Of a stretch of DNA of 6,317 bases, positions 1 to 5,168 are shown piece by piece. A model generated the notes under the pieces. The model had not been told where the DNA came from. It searched no databases and was given only the letters and a program-made list of their open reading frames with translations. The translations under genes and the position numbers were made by a program. Source of the DNA: an uncultured Anaerolineaceae bacterium (GTDB taxonomy: Bacteria; Chloroflexota; Anaerolineae; Anaerolineales; Anaerolineaceae); contig CALCQT010000106.1 in assembly GCA_937894825.1 (NCBI GenBank), positions 1 through 6,317 of the forward strand, given 5' to 3'. Positions within the stretch are counted from its first letter, which is position 1, and every line of letters begins with the position of its first letter.

Positions 1-729
1 CAGCAAAATGATCGCGGCAATAAAAAACGGCAGCATCAGACAATAAAAACCGGCTGCGGAATTGATATTGCCAATCGTGCCGATATACATTTTGGTCAGG
101 TCATTGAGCGGATAACTCATTCCGGCCGGAAAGATGCCGAATGGATTCTGCCCGATATACTGCAGAATTGAGACCGCACCCATAAAAACGCCGGAAAACC
201 CCAGCGCAATACCGATAGAATCGTTCAGCCGGCCGAACAGGGAAACCGCCAGAAAGATTCCCCAGTAAAGCAACTTGACCCGCAGCCCTTCATAGCGGAT
301 ATATCCCAACCAGGACATCACCCGGTTGGGAGAAAACAATGTCGAGACGATTGCGGAAAGTGCCAGCAAAACGATCATCTTTTGTGAAAAACTGCTTCCT
401 CGCCACAGGCGCCCCGGAATTTCGCGCAGGGGCGGAAGCGATACCAGCCCAGTCAGGACCTGCGCAATCAGCGTCAGAGTCAGGAGAACCAAATAGATAC
501 AGGACGCATAAAGGAAGAAAACCAGCTTCGCTTCCAGAATGGCGGTCAATCCGAATTGATCAAAGTAAATGGGGAATAATCCCAGAATCAGCATCATAAA
601 GACCGATGTGAAGAATTCCGGCGCTTTCGCCAAAAAGAGATATTTTCCTGAAAGCGGTTCTCGAGCCTGCGTTTGTGCAGAAGCGGGCGTATAGGTCTTT
701 TTTGGTGATTTTTTGATTTTCCTTGACAT
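1..729 (-). CDS. O-antigen ligase/polymerase-like membrane protein, N-terminal 243 residues (runs off left edge)
   Basis: The reading frame is open from an ATG at 729 to the left edge, so the C-terminal part is missing. The start has an AGGAA Shine-Dalgarno 5 bases upstream (735-739 on the plus strand). A basic, lysine-rich cytoplasmic tail (residues 1-30) is followed by hydrophobic segments near residues 40-57, 66-95, 118-131, 153-165, 172-192 and 225-243. Between them are NRVMSWLGYIRYEGL (about 135-149), LQYIGQNPFGIFP (about 189-201) and GTIGNINSAAGF (about 217-228). That order, R-x-EGL, then a 'NPFG.xP' loop, then 'GxxGNxN' before the next helix, is what I know from the O-antigen ligase/Wzy-like family (PF04932), whose members transfer or polymerise lipid-linked glycans at the outer face of the cytoplasmic membrane. 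The family call is by motif memory. The catalytic periplasmic loop lies outside the window, so ligase and polymerase cannot be told apart. It is divergent from the surface-protein gene at 1012. Confidence 0.75.
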   Translation of the reverse strand, partial: MSRKIKKSPKKTYTPASAQTQAREPLSGKYLFLAKAPEFFTSVFMMLILGLFPIYFDQFGLTAILEAKLVFFLYASCIYLVLLTLTLIAQVLTGLVSLPPLREIPGRLWRGSSFSQKMIVLLALSAIVSTLFSPNRVMSWLGYIRYEGLRVKLLYWGIFLAVSLFGRLNDSIGIALGFSGVFMGAVSILQYIGQNPFGIFPAGMSYPLNDLTKMYIGTIGNINSAAGFYCLMLPFFIAAIILL

Positions 730-734
730 AGGTA

Positions 735-739
735 TTCCT
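735..739 (-). promoter_or_regulatory. Shine-Dalgarno for the O-antigen ligase-like gene
   Basis: On the minus strand this reads AGGAA, five bases before the ATG at 729. It supports that start. Confidence 0.6.
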
Positions 740-752
740 GTTCAAATTTGTT

Positions 753-809
753 TTGCCGGGGCGAAAATGCGTTGCCGGCTGCGCTGTAATTATAGCTGAT
801 GCGCGGCAA
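753..809. repeat. Three TTGCCG-type boxes around the divergent promoter
   Basis: TTGCCG occurs at 753-758 and 772-777, and its reverse complement CGGCAA at 804-809. The first two form a direct repeat (TTGCCGG) with starts 19 bases apart. The second and third form an inverted pair that straddles the TATAAT of the leftward gene. The centre of the inverted pair is about 118 bases upstream of the start predicted for the sigma-54-like promoter, a usual distance for activator sites. A regulator-binding role is inference only. Confidence 0.25.
789..794 (-). promoter_or_regulatory. -10 box (TATAAT) for the O-antigen ligase-like gene
   Basis: A perfect TATAAT is present on the minus strand. Transcription would start near 782, giving a leader of about 50 bases to the ATG at 729. 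No good -35 hexamer is seen at 16-18 bp spacing. The nearest resemblance, GAGACA, sits 20 bp away, so the promoter may need an activator. Confidence 0.45.
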
Positions 810-881
810 GCCCTTGTCTCAGACATTCCGAATTCGATTCCATTGGAAAGCTTCAAATCTTTTTTCAATTGATTGTACCTT

Positions 882-897
882 TGGCATAGTCCTTGCA
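882..897 (+). promoter_or_regulatory. Sigma-54-like -24/-12 promoter upstream of the surface protein
   Basis: TGGCATAGTCCTTGCA matches the sigma-54 consensus TGGCA-Y-R-N4-TTGCA at every fixed position, with the correct spacing between the GG (883-884) and GC (895-896) doublets. Transcription would start near 908, leaving about 104 bases of leader before the ATG at 1012. No sigma-70-type pair with sensible spacing was found nearby. A TATATT at 900-905 has only a TTGGCA 13 bp upstream, which is too close. The call depends on the host encoding RpoN, which cannot be checked here. Confidence 0.5.
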
Positions 898-910
898 AGT
901 ATATTGAATA

Positions 911-929
911 CCGGAATCCGTATTTCCGG
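911..929 (+). other. Small inverted repeat in the leader of the surface-protein gene
   Basis: CCGGAA (911-916) and TTCCGG (924-929) form a perfect 6-bp inverted repeat with a 7-base loop, just downstream of the predicted sigma-54 start. It could be a leader hairpin or an operator. No function can be assigned from sequence. Confidence 0.25.
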
Positions 930-1011
930 AACACTTATTGAAGAAAGGTTGCGACAGACGGGAATAGCTGCCGCAAGATTACCTTTTGTCAACACTTGGA
1001 GGGTTTCGATC

Positions 1012-1890
1012 ATGAAAAAAACTATGCTCTTCTTCACGACCTTATGCCTTATTTTTGCCGTTGTATCCAGCGCACACGCAGATCCGGTATGCACCGGCAC
1101 AGATTATTGCGATTCGAACGTCCTGGTTGGGAAACAGACCGGCCCAATCTACCAAACAGGGGATCATTCCTGGCTTTTTTCAGCGGATATCCTGTTTCCA
1201 ACCGATGTAACTTACACGGACGGCTTTGAGACACTAACCGATACGGAAGCGAAATTGACTTATGCCTGTTCATCAGACGGAATTGTTTTCAGTGACTGCA
1301 GCATGGACGAGTTCACCCAAGCCGGCACCTACACTCTGAAAACGGAAGTCGCCCAAAACAATGAACTTTTCTACAACGGAAGCTCAGCGTTTACAACGCT
1401 CAGCATCATTGATCCGAGTCAGGCCGCAGCGACTACCAATGGGTTCGTCGTGATTTATCACGACACACTTTCCGATACCGGCTCTGTTCCGCAAGACTCG
1501 AAAAGCTATCAGCCCGGCGCTTCCGTCATCGTCCTTGGAAATCTGGGACTCAACAGCGAATTTCAACCGGATCCGCTGAGCCGCCAGGGATATACATTCA
1601 CCAAATGGAACACCTCACCGGATCAGATCGGAGATTCCTTTGGATTCGGCGAAATAATCCGCCTCGGCGGAAACCTGGATCTATACCCGCAGTGGGAACC
1701 AATCGCGGGGGAATCGTTGACAGAGTCCGATCCGTTTGCAGCAGTTCCGAACAACATCACCTCCACTGTACAGCAACAGCCCCAGGCAGCCGCGGCAGGA
1801 ACTGAACTGGAAGCAAAAAGTTGGTTTAATGAAGGCCCGCCTTTCAACAACGGTGACACGCCGCTCGGTTCCGATCCAAACATCCGGTAA
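1012..1890 (+). CDS. Secreted surface protein with InlB/Listeria-Bacteroides B-repeat; probably the N-terminal part of a frameshifted sortase fusion
   Basis: Product of 292 residues. The ATG at 1012 is chosen because GGAGGG (998-1003) lies 8 bases upstream and a classic signal peptide follows: MKK, a hydrophobic core to about residue 20, and AHA as cleavage site near residue 23. The upstream in-frame extension to 799 has none of this. Residues about 70-133 look like a beta-rich, Ig-like stretch (AGTYTL near 104-109) with cysteines at 27, 33, 86 and 96, which could form disulfides outside the cell. Residues about 146-228 match the InlB B-repeat/Flg_new pattern: VVIYHD, a G-x-x-P turn, SYQPGASVIV, QGYTFTKWNT and LDLYPQW. 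This fold is a beta-grasp-like spacer found in surface adhesins. A low-complexity P/Q/A/N linker follows and ends at TAA 1888-1890. No anchor is encoded in this frame, but an LPGTGF motif and sortase follow immediately in the -1 frame. The ligand is unknown. Confidence 0.8.
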   Translation: MKKTMLFFTTLCLIFAVVSSAHADPVCTGTDYCDSNVLVGKQTGPIYQTGDHSWLFSADILFPTDVTYTDGFETLTDTEAKLTYACSSDGIVFSDCSMDEFTQAGTYTLKTEVAQNNELFYNGSSAFTTLSIIDPSQAAATTNGFVVIYHDTLSDTGSVPQDSKSYQPGASVIVLGNLGLNSEFQPDPLSRQGYTFTKWNTSPDQIGDSFGFGEIIRLGGNLDLYPQWEPIAGESLTESDPFAAVPNNITSTVQQQPQAAAAGTELEAKSWFNEGPPFNNGDTPLGSDPNIR

Positions 1891-2423
1891 ATACCAATAA
1901 ACCTTCGTGGGGCAACAAACCGCTGCCCGGCACCGGTTTCTCCACGCGCCATTTGACCGCATTGCGTGAACAGCCAGCCGCGTTGGCTTACACCACGCTT
2001 GGCATCACCCTGGATTTACCCACGCTGAACGTTCAGGCGGATGTTGTCTCCGTTCCGGAAGAAGAAAACGGCTGGTCGGTGGACTGGCTGGGTGAGAAGA
2101 CAGGGCTGCTGGAGGGCAGCGCACTGCCGGGCGAAGGCATCAGTTATATCGCCGGGCACAATCATCTGAATACGCTTGAGACCGGTCCATTCCTCTTCCT
2201 GTCTCAATTAGAAGAAAACGATCGTATTTTTGTACGCGGCGCATCCGGTCAGTTGTTGGAGTTCAGCGTCTTCGCAAACGAACGCTATGCTCCGGATGAA
2301 TTCGCGGCCGTTCATGAAAAAGCTTCTGAAGTATTCAACGCATTGGTGCTCATCACCTGCGAAGATGAATCGATTGACGGTGGATATTTGGGCCGGCGCG
2401 TCGTTTTTGCCCGTCCTTTATAA
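1857..2423 (+). pseudogene. Sortase domain with LPGTGF motif at its N-terminal end (frame-disrupted 3' part of the surface-protein gene)
   Basis: The frame is open from 1857 to TAA 2421-2423. It contains no ATG, GTG or TTG until a TTG at 1953, which has no Shine-Dalgarno and would discard the LPGTGF motif at 1923-1940. Numbering from that TTG (156 residues), the core has the sortase signatures: AGHNH with catalytic His69, LVLITCE with Cys136 and GRRVVFA with Arg148/149, plus WSVDWLG and GLLEGSALPG, which I associate with anaerolineal sortases. Sortases are transpeptidases that cut sorting motifs outside the membrane. No separate N-terminal membrane anchor is encoded in this frame, which fits the idea that secretion came from the upstream signal peptide. 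A -1 shift (for instance one lost base) between 1857 and 1888 would join it to the preceding gene as one protein of about 470 residues. Alternatives are an independent TTG-started gene, programmed frameshifting (no canonical slippery heptamer seen) or a sequencing error. Confidence 0.7.
1923..1937 (+). other. LPGTG sorting-like motif in the sortase frame
   Basis: Codons CTG CCC GGC ACC GGT encode LPGTG, followed by F-S-T-R-H. It is in frame with the downstream sortase and out of frame with the upstream surface protein. The hydrophobic helix and basic tail of an ordinary cell-wall sorting signal are absent: the sortase domain begins roughly 20 residues later. I recall similar LP-x-TGF stretches ahead of sortase domains in Anaerolineae proteins, which supports a single ancestral polypeptide. 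Confidence 0.6.
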
Positions 2424-2447
2424 TCGTTCGCCTGATAAAATGACCAG

Positions 2448-2483
2448 GAACGTCTCCTATAAACAGGAGGCGTTCTTTTTTTT
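2448..2483 (+). terminator. Intrinsic terminator after the sortase
   Basis: An 11-bp stem (2448-2458 with 2465-2475, one G-T wobble) with loop ATAAAC is followed by eight consecutive T (2476-2483). It begins 24 bases after the sortase stop. It separates the surface-protein/sortase unit from the SanA-like gene and implies that the latter has its own promoter. Confidence 0.9.
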
Positions 2484-2557
2484 GATAAAAATCCCGCGTT
2501 GTCCTTATTTTTACCTGTTGGTTCGGCGCGGCGGCTACCGATCCGTTTTTCTCCCCT

Positions 2558-2563
2558 TATAAT
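2558..2563 (+). promoter_or_regulatory. -10 box (TATAAT) giving a probably leaderless SanA-like transcript
   Basis: A perfect TATAAT ends 7 bases before the ATG at 2571, so transcription should begin at or within a base or two of the start codon. No Shine-Dalgarno lies between them, in agreement with leaderless translation. A -35 hexamer at the usual spacing is poor (CTACCG for 17 bp). Confidence 0.5.
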
Positions 2564-2570
2564 AGTCAAC

Positions 2571-3635
2571 ATGATTAATTTAATTCTCCTCATTATCGGC
2601 GATCTGATTATCTGCCTGTTGCAGGGCCTTTACATGGGCGTTGGCATCCGGGAATCCGCAGGAATGGCAAACATAAGCGCTATGTCACTGCCGGTTCTGT
2701 TTTTCTGGCTGATTCTGGGCTGGCTATTGAAAATCTATCATCAGGTCCCCAGGCTGAAACAGGAGCCGGATCGCGGCAGCCTCCGGCGCGCACTCAGTCA
2801 TCTGATCACGGAAGTGATCGGCATCCAAAGAATATTCAGGCTCCTGATCGTATGGATCTGTTCCAGCCTTTTCGCGGTGTTCTGGCAAACCTGGTATTGG
2901 AACAACATCCTGCAACGGGATCGCGGCATTTCGGTCCGGTTTACGCTTTGGTTCTGTCTGGCCGGCATCAGCTTTCTGACGTTCTGGCGCCTGGCATGGA
3001 CTGTTTTTGTTATTGTCCGCGTGCTGGCGCGCCGTAATCGCTTTATCCGCGCGCTCTGTTATCTGGCGACGGCAATGATCCTGCTGTACCAGGTTCCAGC
3101 CGCCATTCTGACAATCCGTTTTCACGATCAGAAATACACGCTGCAGGATATCGACAAGCTGCCCTATCAAACCGCTTTGGTCTTTGGGGCCGGTGTCTAC
3201 CAAAACGGCGAAGCGTCCAGTGTGCTGCGGGATCGCGTCAATACCGCGGTAGAACTCTATGACGCGGGAAAAGTGGATCGGCTGATCATGAGCGGTGATA
3301 ATTCGGACCGCAGCCGGAACGAGGTGGATGTGATGAACGCGATTGCGCTCAAAGCCGGAGTTCCCGAGGATGATATCTCTCAGGATTGGTGGGGACTGGA
3401 CACCGCACTGACCTGTTATAACGCCCGCCAAAAATTCGATCAGGAATCGGTCGTCGTCGTGACGCAGGCGTTCCACACCACCCGTGCCCTCTACACCTGC
3501 GAGCATTTCGGATTGAATGCCGTTTCAGTGGCGGCGGATCAGTCAAATTACAATATCTTTTCATGGATCCTGTGGTATCTGCGGGATTGGGCCGGGTTAA
3601 CGCTGACCTGGATCAATTATGAATTCATTCAGTAG
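2571..3635 (+). CDS. SanA/YdcF-family (DUF218) protein with N-terminal membrane domain
   Basis: Product of 354 residues. Five hydrophobic stretches are visible: about 2-22, 38-56, 89-108, 122-152 (possibly two helices) and 158-182. A soluble DUF218 domain follows from about residue 198. Its family motifs appear in order: VFGAGVY (204-210), SSVLRDRV (216-223), IMSGDN (239-244), NE (250-251), KAGVPEDDI (261-269), GLDT (275-278), VVTQAFHTTRAL (296-307) and a late R338. The domain is shared with E. coli SanA, YdcF and ElyC, which are linked to envelope barrier function and to metabolism of the undecaprenyl carrier; the exact reaction is uncertain. The topology would tether the domain to the membrane. 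The ATG at 2571 is preferred over an in-frame TTG at 2499 because a TATAAT box sits immediately before it. It stands between a strong terminator and the rubredoxin promoter, so it is probably monocistronic. Confidence 0.85.
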   Translation: MINLILLIIGDLIICLLQGLYMGVGIRESAGMANISAMSLPVLFFWLILGWLLKIYHQVPRLKQEPDRGSLRRALSHLITEVIGIQRIFRLLIVWICSSLFAVFWQTWYWNNILQRDRGISVRFTLWFCLAGISFLTFWRLAWTVFVIVRVLARRNRFIRALCYLATAMILLYQVPAAILTIRFHDQKYTLQDIDKLPYQTALVFGAGVYQNGEASSVLRDRVNTAVELYDAGKVDRLIMSGDNSDRSRNEVDVMNAIALKAGVPEDDISQDWWGLDTALTCYNARQKFDQESVVVVTQAFHTTRALYTCEHFGLNAVSVAADQSNYNIFSWILWYLRDWAGLTLTWINYEFIQ

Positions 3636-3801
3636 TCATAAGTTGTATTGATGCATATTCATTATCCGGGGCCAGGCCGCCGGTTGCGATTGGACATGCG
3701 TTGCTGATCGAACCGGACCACAATGAAAATTGTCTGCGGCTATGATCATATTTTGATAACCGCTTTCAAATTGCATCAATTGCAGCATGCCAGTCCCCGC
3801 C
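3636..3801. other. Intergenic stretch without a supported gene
   Basis: Nothing in this stretch can be called a gene. One plus-strand frame stays open for about 40 codons to a TGA near 3745 and reads plausibly protein-like (for example RPPVAIGHALLIEPDHNE), but it has no start codon or ribosome site. It could be a gene remnant or chance. No terminator with a T tract was seen directly after the SanA-like gene. Confidence 0.3.
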
Positions 3802-3829
3802 TTGAATATCCGCCAAAATGGGATAAAAT
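3802..3829 (+). promoter_or_regulatory. Sigma-70-type promoter for rubredoxin
   Basis: TTGAAT (3802-3807) and TAAAAT (3824-3829) are separated by 16 bp. Each differs from consensus at one or two positions. Transcription would start near 3836, giving a leader of about 50 bases. No recognisable PerR or Fur palindrome overlaps it. Confidence 0.5.
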
Positions 3830-3870
3830 TATTCCAGTTTATTCGATAAAAGACTTGAAATACAAACCGT

Positions 3871-3876
3871 AAGGAG
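3871..3876 (+). promoter_or_regulatory. Shine-Dalgarno deciding the rubredoxin start
   Basis: AAGGAG lies 8 bases before the ATG at 3885 but only 2 bases before the in-frame ATG at 3879, so 3885 is the likely start. Confidence 0.65.
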
Positions 3877-3884
3877 AAATGAAT

Positions 3885-4043
3885 ATGAAAAAATATATCT
3901 GCCCGGCATGTCAGTATGTTTACGATCCCGAATTAGGGGATCCCGATAGTGGAATCGCGCCCGGAACTCCGTTTGAAGATCTTCCGGATGATTGGGTATG
4001 CCCTGAATGCGGTCTGGCAAAAGCTGATTTTGAAGAACTTTAG
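3885..4043 (+). CDS. Rubredoxin
   Basis: Product of 52 residues, the usual length of the family. It carries both iron-binding pairs: C6-P-A-C9 near the N-terminus and C39-P-E-C42 near the C-terminus. It also has the aromatic residues Y11, Y13, F30 and W37 of the rubredoxin core, and the conserved [27 protein letters not shown] run. One iron is held by four cysteine sulfurs. The protein is a cytoplasmic one-electron carrier, in anaerobes commonly feeding rubrerythrin, superoxide reductase or flavodiiron proteins. The rubrerythrin gene 321 bases downstream on the same strand fits that partnership. ATG 3885 is chosen by ribosome-site spacing; an in-frame ATG two codons upstream would add only Met-Asn. 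The glutamate- and aspartate-rich composition (a very acidic protein) is normal for the family. Confidence 0.97.
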   Translation: MKKYICPACQYVYDPELGDPDSGIAPGTPFEDLPDDWVCPECGLAKADFEEL

Positions 4044-4083
4044 AATTCGTGTGTTCTGTTTATTTTCGTAACAGAACAGATTC
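4043..4083 (+). other. Hairpin overlapping the end of rubredoxin
   Basis: TGTTCTGTT (4052-4060) pairs perfectly with AACAGAACA (4070-4078) across a 9-base loop. GAAT (4043-4046) can pair with ATTC (4080-4083) beyond a small internal loop. There is no T tract, so it is not a standard intrinsic terminator. It may protect the 3' end of the rubredoxin message or be a processing site. Confidence 0.4.
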
Positions 4084-4125
4084 GACAAAGTAGCGAGCGC
4101 CTGCCTTTCGCTTCCAAGGCTACGC

Positions 4126-4152
4126 GAAATGGATTTTTTCTGAACCCATTTC
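4126..4152 (+). other. Weak inverted repeat in the rubredoxin-rubrerythrin gap
   Basis: GAAATGG (4126-4132) and CCATTTC (4146-4152) are complementary across a 13-base, T-rich loop. No T tract follows, and the significance is doubtful. Confidence 0.2.
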
Positions 4153-4201
4153 ATATATGATCAATAATCCCACTATTTCCACATAGGAATAGCATAATTC
4201 G

Positions 4202-4253
4202 ATAACGAAGGTGATCCTGTAGTCACGCGGAACTACCTTCGTTATTGTTTTGT
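4202..4253 (+). terminator. Terminator-like hairpin between rubredoxin and rubrerythrin
   Basis: ATAACGAAGGT (4202-4212) pairs perfectly with ACCTTCGTTAT (4235-4245), and the 22-base loop can form an inner TCC/GGA pairing. The tail TGTTTTGT (4246-4253) is T-rich but interrupted by G. It lies about 160 bases after the rubredoxin stop and 50 bases before the rubrerythrin -10, so it is best read as the end of the rubredoxin transcript. The rest of the 4044-4364 gap holds only the two smaller hairpins and the rubrerythrin promoter. No small gene was recognised. Confidence 0.5.
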
Positions 4254-4302
4254 CCGTCAATTACAAGAAGCATAAGCACACAACACGCTCTCAATTTTCG
4301 TT

Positions 4303-4308
4303 TATAAT
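4303..4308 (+). promoter_or_regulatory. -10 box (TATAAT) for rubrerythrin
   Basis: A perfect TATAAT lies 56 bases before the rubrerythrin ATG, so the transcript would start near 4315. At 17-bp spacing the -35 position reads ACAACA, a weak match, and there is no extended -10 TG. The half-element TTATAAT resembles one arm of a PerR box, but the second arm is missing. Confidence 0.5.
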
Positions 4309-4353
4309 TACACGTAACATCTATTCAGGGATAGAAAAGAATTTATACCAATG

Positions 4354-4359
4354 AGAGGA
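4354..4359 (+). promoter_or_regulatory. Shine-Dalgarno for rubrerythrin
   Basis: GAGAGG/AGAGGA lies about 6 bases before the ATG at 4365 and fixes that start. Confidence 0.6.
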
Positions 4360-4364
4360 TTTAT

Positions 4365-4904
4365 ATGGAACTAAAAGGGTCAAAGACTGAAGAGAATTTA
4401 AAAACCGCTTTTGCAGGTGAAGCGCAAGCCAACACGAAGTACACTTTTTATGCATCCAAGGCAAAAAAAGACGGTTACGAACAGATCGGTGCGATCTTTG
4501 ACGAAACTGCGTGGAATGAGCACGAGCATGCAAAATTATGGTTCAAGTATCTGCATGGCGGCGAAGTAGCGGCGACTTATGACAATCTGCTGGACGCCGC
4601 AGCCGGCGAAAACTATGAATGGACCAGCATGTACAAAGAATTCGCGGAAGTGGCTCGGGAAGAAGGTTTCAAGGAAATTGCGACCAAATTCGAATTAGTC
4701 GGTAAGATTGAAAAATCTCATGAAGAGCGCTATCGCAAATTGGCCGCCAGCGAAGAGACGAAGAAACTCTTTGAAAAGGAAGAGGAAGTCGTCTGGATTT
4801 GCCGGAACTGCGGTCACCTCCATTATGGCAAGAAAGCTCCCTCCATTTGCCCGACCTGCAATCATCCGCAGTCCTACTTCGAAATCCGAAACGAAAATTA
4901 TTAA
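4365..4904 (+). CDS. rbr: Rubrerythrin (non-haem diiron peroxidase)
   Basis: Product of 179 residues with the standard two-domain layout. Residues 1 to about 137 form the ferritin-like four-helix domain: helix 1 carries [10 protein letters not shown] with Glu19 as iron ligand, helix 2 carries [11 protein letters not shown] with the E52-x-x-H55 motif, helix 3 carries [11 protein letters not shown] with ligand glutamates around 95-100, and helix 4 carries [10 protein letters not shown] with E116-x-x-H119. Residues about 142-176 are a rubredoxin-like Fe(SCys)4 domain with C146-x-x-C149 and C162-x-x-C165. Rubrerythrins reduce hydrogen peroxide to water in the cytoplasm of anaerobes. Electrons come from NAD(P)H through rubredoxin-type carriers, and the rubredoxin gene upstream is the obvious partner. 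Trp50 sits where many homologues have glutamate in the ETAENE run; that site is not one of the ligands I recall, so activity is probably retained. The gene has its own promoter and ribosome site. Confidence 0.97.
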   Translation: MELKGSKTEENLKTAFAGEAQANTKYTFYASKAKKDGYEQIGAIFDETAWNEHEHAKLWFKYLHGGEVAATYDNLLDAAAGENYEWTSMYKEFAEVAREEGFKEIATKFELVGKIEKSHEERYRKLAASEETKKLFEKEEEVVWICRNCGHLHYGKKAPSICPTCNHPQSYFEIRNENY

Positions 4905-4931
4905 TTTTTCGCGAAATTGCGAATAAAGGCA

Positions 4932-4988
4932 TATCTTTAAAGCAGAAACGGTTCGTCAACATAACGAACCGTTTCTGCTTTAAAGATA
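4932..4988. repeat. 25-bp perfect inverted repeat between convergent rubrerythrin and rhuM
   Basis: Positions 4932-4956 and 4964-4988 are perfect reverse complements separated by a 7-base loop (CAACATA, 4957-4963). The repeat begins 28 bases after the rubrerythrin stop and ends 10 bases before the remnant rhuM stop. Neither strand has a T tract after the stem, so it is not a textbook terminator, although a hairpin this strong between converging genes could end or stabilise both transcripts. It may also be a miniature mobile or palindromic repeat element if copies exist elsewhere. Confidence 0.75.
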
Positions 4989-4997
4989 AAGTGCCAA

Positions 4998-5168
4998 TCA
5001 TCTGGATTCGCTGGACTCGTCTTTCAACTTCACCTGTACCTGTTTGATACTTTCCAAATAATCACGTTCAACACGTGTAGGCAGATCCGCCGTTCGTTTG
5101 CAATATTTTTTGTATTCCTCGGTTGCTTTTTCAATAGCGGCCTGATGGCTGACAGTTCCCGCATTCCT
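4998..5168 (-). pseudogene. Out-of-frame remnant of the RhuM C-terminal tail
   Basis: The minus-strand frame ending at TGA 4998-5000 reads NAGTVSHQAAIEKATEEYKK from 5165 downward and ends in LPTRVERDYLESIKQ and then a charged tail. This closely resembles the C-terminal part of RhuM proteins as I remember it: an 'AGxVSHxxAxxKAxxEYxKY' helix, then 'SPVExxYLxxIK'. It is in a different frame from the upstream 5131-5979 gene and has no start of its own. The residues normally found between 'MKDW' and 'NAG' (a stretch of about 15-18 residues) are missing. A deletion whose length is not a multiple of three explains both observations. Confidence 0.7.

Noticed and set aside
560..934. Minus-strand frame of 124 codons over the divergent promoter region
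   Set aside because: It overlaps the N-terminal part of the O-antigen ligase-like gene in another frame, has no ribosome site and shows no recognisable domain.
1857..1890. Programmed -1 frameshift signal between surface protein and sortase
   Set aside because: No canonical X-XXY-YYZ slippery heptamer is in the overlap and no obvious downstream stimulatory stem was seen. A plain indel is simpler.
2724..3506. Long minus-strand open frame (260 codons) opposite the SanA-like gene
   Set aside because: It lies wholly within a well-supported DUF218 coding region, and its translation is R/Q/D-rich without family motifs. It is an antisense shadow.
3632..3745. Open plus-strand stretch reading like protein (RPPVAIGHALLIEPDHNE)
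   Set aside because: It has no start codon or ribosome site and about 40 codons at most. No family was recognised, so it was not called as a gene.
4302..4310. PerR-box half site upstream of rubrerythrin
   Set aside because: Only one arm (TTATAAT) is present and it coincides with the -10 box. The palindromic second arm is missing.
4907..4916. TTTCGCGAAA palindrome after the rubrerythrin stop
   Set aside because: It is a 10-base palindrome with no loop, copies or context. It is easily a chance occurrence.
4799..5047. Plus-strand frames running through the 25-bp inverted repeat
   Set aside because: They are shadows of the rubrerythrin 3' end and the hairpin. The apparent repeated peptide comes only from the inverted repeat.
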